Source: Clostridia bacterium (GTDB lineage: Bacteria > Bacillota > Clostridia > Christensenellales > UBA1242). From it: DNA of 9,896 bases. The notes under the pieces were generated by a model. That model was not told the origin of the DNA and did no database searches. It saw only the letters and a program-made list of their open reading frames with translations. Below, piece after piece: positions 6,462-9,896 of this stretch (positions are counted from its first letter, which is position 1; every line of letters starts with the position of its first letter). The DNA lies in the NCBI GenBank assembly GCA_900766395.1, contig CAAFWB010000096.1, forward strand, positions 1 through 9,896, read 5' to 3'. The position numbers and the translations under genes are program-made.

Positions 6462-6963
6462 AGTCAATCCAAAAGCGGAGAGGGGCGGATTTGTCGGGCT
6501 CGCGAGCGTAGTCAATTCCAATGCGTGGTCCAGTGTGAAATTGGATTTCGTTTGGTGCGTCTTCAAGCCAAAGAGTGGTGGAAGTTTTGAGATCCACACC
6601 ATTTTGCTCTTTGGTGATTCCAAAATATTTGGTGACGCGTCCAGGGCCTTTTGCGTCTTCCACTCCCCGAATCAAAACCGCTTCGGGTCTTTGTCCTGCG
6701 CAAACAATGTTGAACATGTTGTGCATTCCATAGCAAAGATAAACATAGACCGTTCCGCCATCACACCACATGATTTTTGTTCGTTCGGTTTTTCCATGAG
6801 CAGAATGACAAGCCGAATCTTCTTCTCCGCAATATGCTTCAACCTCTGTGATTTTTGAACGCAAAACTTGTCCATCTTTTTCGCAACATAAAATCTTGCC
6901 CAAAAGAAGTGGAGCAAGACTGCGAGCAGATTGGTTGAAAAATTTTAAGTCATCAAGTTTCAT
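6460..6963 (-). CDS. aag: DNA-3-methyladenine glycosylase, AAG/MPG family
   Basis: Base-excision repair enzyme that cuts alkylated purines such as 3-methyladenine from DNA, in the cytoplasm. 167 residues from the ATG at 6963, slightly short for bacterial members. Visible hallmarks: FFNQSARSLAPLLLGK at the N-terminus; ITEVEAY (38-44), whose second glutamate, E42, aligns with the catalytic residue of human AAG and whose Y44 aligns with a base-stacking tyrosine; YVYLCYGM (73-80); FNIV; VLIRGVED; GPGRV; and the closing PLRFWI. All key elements are present, so it should be active. The frame stays open upstream to a GTG at 7044, but that would overlap the M19 gene by 68 bases and add a non-conserved tail. 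The ATG lies 13 bases after the M19 stop. It has no Shine-Dalgarno sequence; a promoter-like element sits directly in front. Confidence 0.92.
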   Translation of the reverse strand: MKLDDLKFFNQSARSLAPLLLGKILCCEKDGQVLRSKITEVEAYCGEEDSACHSAHGKTERTKIMWCDGGTVYVYLCYGMHNMFNIVCAGQRPEAVLIRGVEDAKGPGRVTKYFGITKEQNGVDLKTSTTLWLEDAPNEIQFHTGPRIGIDYAREPDKSAPLRFWID

Positions 6964-6969
6964 ATTTTT

Positions 6970-6996
6970 AGTATAATCAAAACTTGCATTTTGACA
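6970..6996 (-). promoter_or_regulatory. Promoter-like element directly before the glycosylase ATG
   Basis: On the minus strand TTGTCA, 16 bases, then TATACT (6975-6970); each box matches five of six consensus bases. Only six bases separate the -10 from the ATG at 6963, so transcription would start at or next to the start codon, giving a leaderless message. This would explain the absent ribosome binding site. It lies inside the 3' end of the M19 gene. Confidence 0.4.
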
Positions 6997-7813
6997 AAAA
7001 GTTTTGAAAGTTTTTATAAAATATTTTATCCACCTCTCCCCCACTCATTCCGAGGTTTTCTAGTTCACATATTAGGTTTTGAAATTGAGAATAATTTTCA
7101 AGATTTTTGGGTGGGTTTCTGATGCCATAAAAGTCACTGCCGACACCAATATTTTCACAACCAAATTTATCCACAAAACGCGCATAATTTTCGGCAATAT
7201 TTTTAACCGAAAAACAGGATTTATCTGCGTCTTTTGACATGCTTAATTTATCATAAAAAAACAACCCAATAAATCCTTTATTTTTCACAATAAATTTGAT
7301 TTGTTCTTCGTCCAAATTCCTTTTGTCATCACGCACAAAGCAAAAACCAGTGTGCGAAATATATGGCGGATTTTTTGATATATTTTGTGCGTCAAAAAAC
7401 GATTTTTTGTTGAGATGTGCCGAGTCAAATAAAATGTGATTATTTTCGAGTTTTTTTATCACATTTTCACCTAGTTTTATTAGTCCCTGTTCCCCATAAC
7501 TCCCACCAGCAAATTTGTTGTCGAAATTCCATGTCAAAGAACATGAAAATGGATTTATTTTAATCAGTTTTTCAAGTTCGATTTCGTCACGAATAAATCC
7601 CAAATCTTCAATGTGCAAAGCAAAGCATTTTCCATGTTTAATTGCATCTTTTCTTGATGCAATTTCATGCAGAATGTCGCCTTGTTTTTTTGTTGTCCAA
7701 AACGAGCCACTCAAAAACCGAACGCCCGCGTTTTGGCAAGTGTTAATATAATTTTGAAGTTCATCTTTTTTTAGTTCACCGAAAAAATCATTATGGCAAT
7801 CACATATTTTCAT
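6977..7813 (-). CDS. Membrane-dipeptidase family protein (peptidase M19), small cytoplasmic form
   Basis: Zinc-dependent hydrolase of dipeptides, often with D-residues at the C-terminal position. 278 residues, shorter than most bacterial members (about 300-320), and without signal peptide or membrane helix, so cytoplasmic. Family motifs in order: DCHND at 5-9 (zinc ligands H7, D9); GSFWTT at 36-41; HIED with E69 as the bridging glutamate; SLTWNFDNKFAGGSYGE (92-108); FDSAH at 129-133 (ligand H133); SHTGF at 153-157 (ligand H154); RDDKRN (161-166) for the substrate arginine; and GVGSDFYGI with D227. All metal ligands are present, so activity is likely; the substrate is unknown, with peptidoglycan-derived dipeptides a family-based guess. 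Start is the ATG at 7813, five codons before the first motif, with no Shine-Dalgarno sequence. The glycosylase gene follows after 13 bases, and the large surface protein gene is divergent. Confidence 0.9.
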   Translation of the reverse strand: MKICDCHNDFFGELKKDELQNYINTCQNAGVRFLSGSFWTTKKQGDILHEIASRKDAIKHGKCFALHIEDLGFIRDEIELEKLIKINPFSCSLTWNFDNKFAGGSYGEQGLIKLGENVIKKLENNHILFDSAHLNKKSFFDAQNISKNPPYISHTGFCFVRDDKRNLDEEQIKFIVKNKGFIGLFFYDKLSMSKDADKSCFSVKNIAENYARFVDKFGCENIGVGSDFYGIRNPPKNLENYSQFQNLICELENLGMSGGEVDKIFYKNFQNFLSKCKF

Positions 7814-7820
7814 AATGTTT

Positions 7821-7848
7821 TTTATGATTTATGAAACTATGTTGTTAA
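7821..7848 (-). promoter_or_regulatory. Possible promoter directly before the M19 gene
   Basis: On the minus strand TTAACA (7848-7843), 16 bases, CATAAA (7826-7821), seven bases before the ATG at 7813. The -35 matches five of six and the -10 four of six bases. As for the glycosylase gene, it would give a message with almost no leader. The region is A/T-rich, so chance matches are easy. Confidence 0.3.
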
Positions 7849-7876
7849 AAACAAAATAATAATTTATTAATTTTGT

Positions 7877-7904
7877 TTGCACAAAGCGCGCGTGATAGTA
7901 TAAA
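7877..7904 (+). promoter_or_regulatory. Possible sigma-A-type promoter of the surface protein gene
   Basis: TTGCAC (7877-7882), a 16-base spacer containing GCGCGCG, and TATAAA (7899-7904). The -10 is good, the -35 poor (three of six). It would leave a leader of about 48 bases containing an alternating T/A run (7909-7919). No other ORF or structure is seen in the 145-base gap 7814-7958. Confidence 0.4.
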
Positions 7905-7958
7905 TTATTATATATATATTTAAACTAACGATAAGAATTTTTTGCTTGGGGACAAAAA

Positions 7959-9896
7959 ATGAAGAAGAAAGTTTTTAACTTTGTGTTTGCTATTATGTTT
8001 TTCTTCTCACTCACACTTTGTGGGTGTGCATTTTTGTTTTCTGCAAACAAAATCTCAAAAGTTGAAGCGGCCAGCGGCGACTGGACTGACAACTGCTCTT
8101 CCGCCGTCATAACTGGCGGTGGCACACAGAACAATCCATATATCATTGACACCGCTGTGAAGTTTGCTTACATTGCGTGGGGCATCAACAACGGTTATAC
8201 ACAATGGAACACCGCATTCTATAAGCAAACAGCAAACATTGACTTGTCCGCACACAACTGGTTTCCAATGAACACCTTTGCAGGCTATTATGACGGACAA
8301 GGCTACACTTTGAGCGGACTCACCTGCGACTCATCGCTTTTTCAGTTTGCAATCACGAAAGAGCTTTCTGGCACATGGATTAATTCGGGCTTTAAAGATG
8401 TTCAAATCAGCGTTAGTGGACAAAGGCAAAACTATGCAGTTGCAACACTTGCCTGTTCTGCAACATCAACCGCAGTCATCAGTGGCTGCTTTGTTTCAGG
8501 TTCAATTTATGTTGAGCCAGACCGCCATTTTGGACAACAAACTTATGATATTTATGCTGGTGGACTTGTCACAAATAGCGCAGCAGAAATTTCAAACTGC
8601 TTTGCATATATCGATATCAATGGAACACAACCCTATGTTGGCGCAACTGGCGGAACAAGAGTTGGTGGCATTGTTGGAAACATAACAGGCGGGAAAATAT
8701 CCAACTGCTATTCTTCCGGCACGCTTAATGTTTATGGCGGATATTGGAAAATCGGCGGAATTGTTGCTTATCCAAACAAAGGGACAATAGAAAATTGTGC
8801 AGTTCTCACTGGAACTTGCACACAAGCCAACACTTCACGAAATGATTTTATTAACGACCAATATAACAATGAAAAGAATGCGACAGTTACAAACTGCAAA
8901 GTTTTGAGTGCTGATGCTCTCAAGATAAACACAAACTCGCCGCTTGACACATGGGATTTTTCTGACAACACAACGAACAGAATTTGGGGTTATCCAAGTG
9001 AATCCAGCGAGTTTTATAACCAAGGCTACCCTGCTCTTCGCGTGTTTTATGAAAGTTTTTCAGTGGCGTTTAACAATGAAACAAACACCGCTGTTATTGA
9101 CACAAAAATTTCACGCTACCCTGATTATTCTGTTGAATTCCCCGCTGAACAAACCAAACGCGGCTGGACATTTGATGGTTGGAGCACAGAAGCACAAAGT
9201 AGTGGCACACTTGTGGGCAAAGAAGGAACGCTCGCAAATGTTATTGCTGACGCAAACTACTTCGCACATTTCACAATCATCCAATACACTCTCAAAGTGA
9301 CAAAAAGTCATGACGAAGCAGCGACTCTCGCAGTTGACGGAAATGTGACAAATTCATTTGAACAGTCTTTTGATTATGACACAACTCACGCACTCCAAAT
9401 TTCAGAAATCCACCAAGAATTTGGATATGTTTTTGAAAGTTGGATAAACGCTGACACAAACGAAATTCTCTCCACAGAAATTACTTTCAACTATACAATC
9501 ACAGACGCGGACATTCACATCAAAGCAAAATTTATTCCAGAACAATATTTGCTCCGCGTCTACATCAACGACTCGTCAATGGGCAGCACTTCACAAACGA
9601 CCGCATATCTTGAATACAAACAAAACCTTCAACTCACCGCAACGCCAAACGCAGGTTATAAAATTCAAGGCTACTACGCAACAAGAACAAGAAAAAGTGA
9701 CGGGACCTATGAATATTCAGACTTACTTTCCTCATCAAGCACATATGTTGTCACAATGCCAAGACATGAACTCAGCATTTATGTTGTATTCGAAAAAGCA
9801 CCGCTCACTCTCACAGTTCTCACATATGACGGAAATGTTTCTTCGACTGGTGCTCCTGCAAATCCAAATATGACTGAAATTTCAATTTCGCCAAAT
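7959..9896 (+). CDS. Exported surface protein: GLUG beta-helix region plus InlB-B-like repeats (3'-truncated)
   Basis: No stop codon in the window; 646 codons are visible and the protein continues right. Start ATG at 7959 with GGGGA six bases upstream. Residues 1-37 are a Sec signal (KKK, long hydrophobic core, VEA before the likely cleavage after A37). About 42-180 is the entry region of GLUG-type beta-helix proteins (TQNNPYIIDTAVKFAYIAW, ANIDLSAHNWFP, GYYDGQGYTLSGL). GLUG repeats follow at about 201-225, 236-262 and 265-285, with G-G-I-V-G and I-x-N-C patterns. From about 365, repeats of 80-90 residues resemble InlB B/Flg_new domains: one with RGWTFDGW (401-408), one from 443, one from 530 with LTATPNAGYKI, and a fourth starting near 619. 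No cell-wall anchor is seen; it may lie beyond the edge. A role in adhesion or the cell surface is inferred from the architecture. Confidence 0.85.
   Translation, partial: MKKKVFNFVFAIMFFFSLTLCGCAFLFSANKISKVEAASGDWTDNCSSAVITGGGTQNNPYIIDTAVKFAYIAWGINNGYTQWNTAFYKQTANIDLSAHNWFPMNTFAGYYDGQGYTLSGLTCDSSLFQFAITKELSGTWINSGFKDVQISVSGQRQNYAVATLACSATSTAVISGCFVSGSIYVEPDRHFGQQTYDIYAGGLVTNSAAEISNCFAYIDINGTQPYVGATGGTRVGGIVGNITGGKISNCYSSGTLNVYGGYWKIGGIVAYPNKGTIENCAVLTGTCTQANTSRNDFINDQYNNEKNATVTNCKVLSADALKINTNSPLDTWDFSDNTTNRIWGYPSESSEFYNQGYPALRVFYESFSVAFNNETNTAVIDTKISRYPDYSVEFPAEQTKRGWTFDGWSTEAQSSGTLVGKEGTLANVIADANYFAHFTIIQYTLKVTKSHDEAATLAVDGNVTNSFEQSFDYDTTHALQISEIHQEFGYVFESWINADTNEILSTEITFNYTITDADIHIKAKFIPEQYLLRVYINDSSMGSTSQTTAYLEYKQNLQLTATPNAGYKIQGYYATRTRKSDGTYEYSDLLSSSSTYVVTMPRHELSIYVVFEKAPLTLTVLTYDGNVSSTGAPANPNMTEISISPN

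Noticed and set aside
6460..7044. Longer form of the DNA glycosylase from the GTG at 7044
   Set aside because: The extra 27 residues look unrelated to the family and would overlap the M19 gene by 68 bases; homology begins right after the ATG at 6963.
7901..7922. Palindromic T/A run in the leader of the surface protein gene as a regulatory hairpin
   Set aside because: The symmetry is imperfect and follows from alternating A and T; it cannot be told from chance in such A/T-rich DNA.
8661..8814. DNA-level tandem repeats in the GLUG region
   Set aside because: The repetition is only at the protein level (glycine-valine and N-C turns); I see no near-identical DNA copies.
8347..9300. Other ORFs on both strands within the surface protein region
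   Set aside because: The frame from 7959 is open to the window edge with a signal peptide and recognisable repeats; the others are shadows with no domain content.

Overview
The window looks like chromosome from a low-GC, endospore-forming Gram-positive bacterium of the Clostridia type, probably an uncultured gut lineage. The evidence is a complete GerA-type germinant receptor operon, a DnaC/DnaI-type helicase loader, good Shine-Dalgarno sequences on most genes, A/T-rich intergenic DNA with sigma-A-like promoters, and a large GLUG/InlB-repeat surface protein. The lineage is inferred from gene content and style, not from a marker gene.

Left to right: (1) 2-940 (+) is the 3' part of a helicase-loader gene, ending in a strong hairpin terminator. 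(2) 4792-996 (-) is a compact three-gene germinant receptor operon, A-B-C, with overlapping reading frames. It converges on the loader gene and shares its terminator. (3) Upstream of it on the same strand, 6050-4836 encodes a single-pass membrane protein with a charged cytoplasmic tail and three Fn3-like exported domains. A sigma-G-type promoter for the receptor operon overlaps this gene's stop codon. (4) 6051-6278 is a divergent regulatory region with two sigma-A-like promoters, one for the Fn3 protein and one for a tRNA-Asn(GTT) at 6279-6353. (5) 7813-6460 (-) holds a small M19 dipeptidase and an alkyladenine DNA glycosylase; neither has a visible Shine-Dalgarno sequence. (6) From 7959 to the right edge, a plus-strand gene of at least 646 codons encodes an exported beta-helix (GLUG) plus InlB-B-like repeat protein. 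It has no stop codon in the window and is the longest ORF here.

How the parts work together: the receptor genes would be made in the forespore (sigma-G-like promoter) and assemble in the spore inner membrane. The Fn3 protein has its own vegetative-type promoter, so it need not be part of the receptor. The remaining genes are housekeeping (replication, repair, tRNA, dipeptide hydrolysis) or cell surface. I found no CRISPR array, insertion sequence, phage module, toxin-antitoxin pair or defence system. Nothing here is convincingly a new multi-gene system. The most interesting points are the overlapping promoter/hairpin/start architecture at the receptor operon, the C subunit with no lipidation cysteine, and the uncharacterised Fn3 and GLUG/InlB surface proteins.
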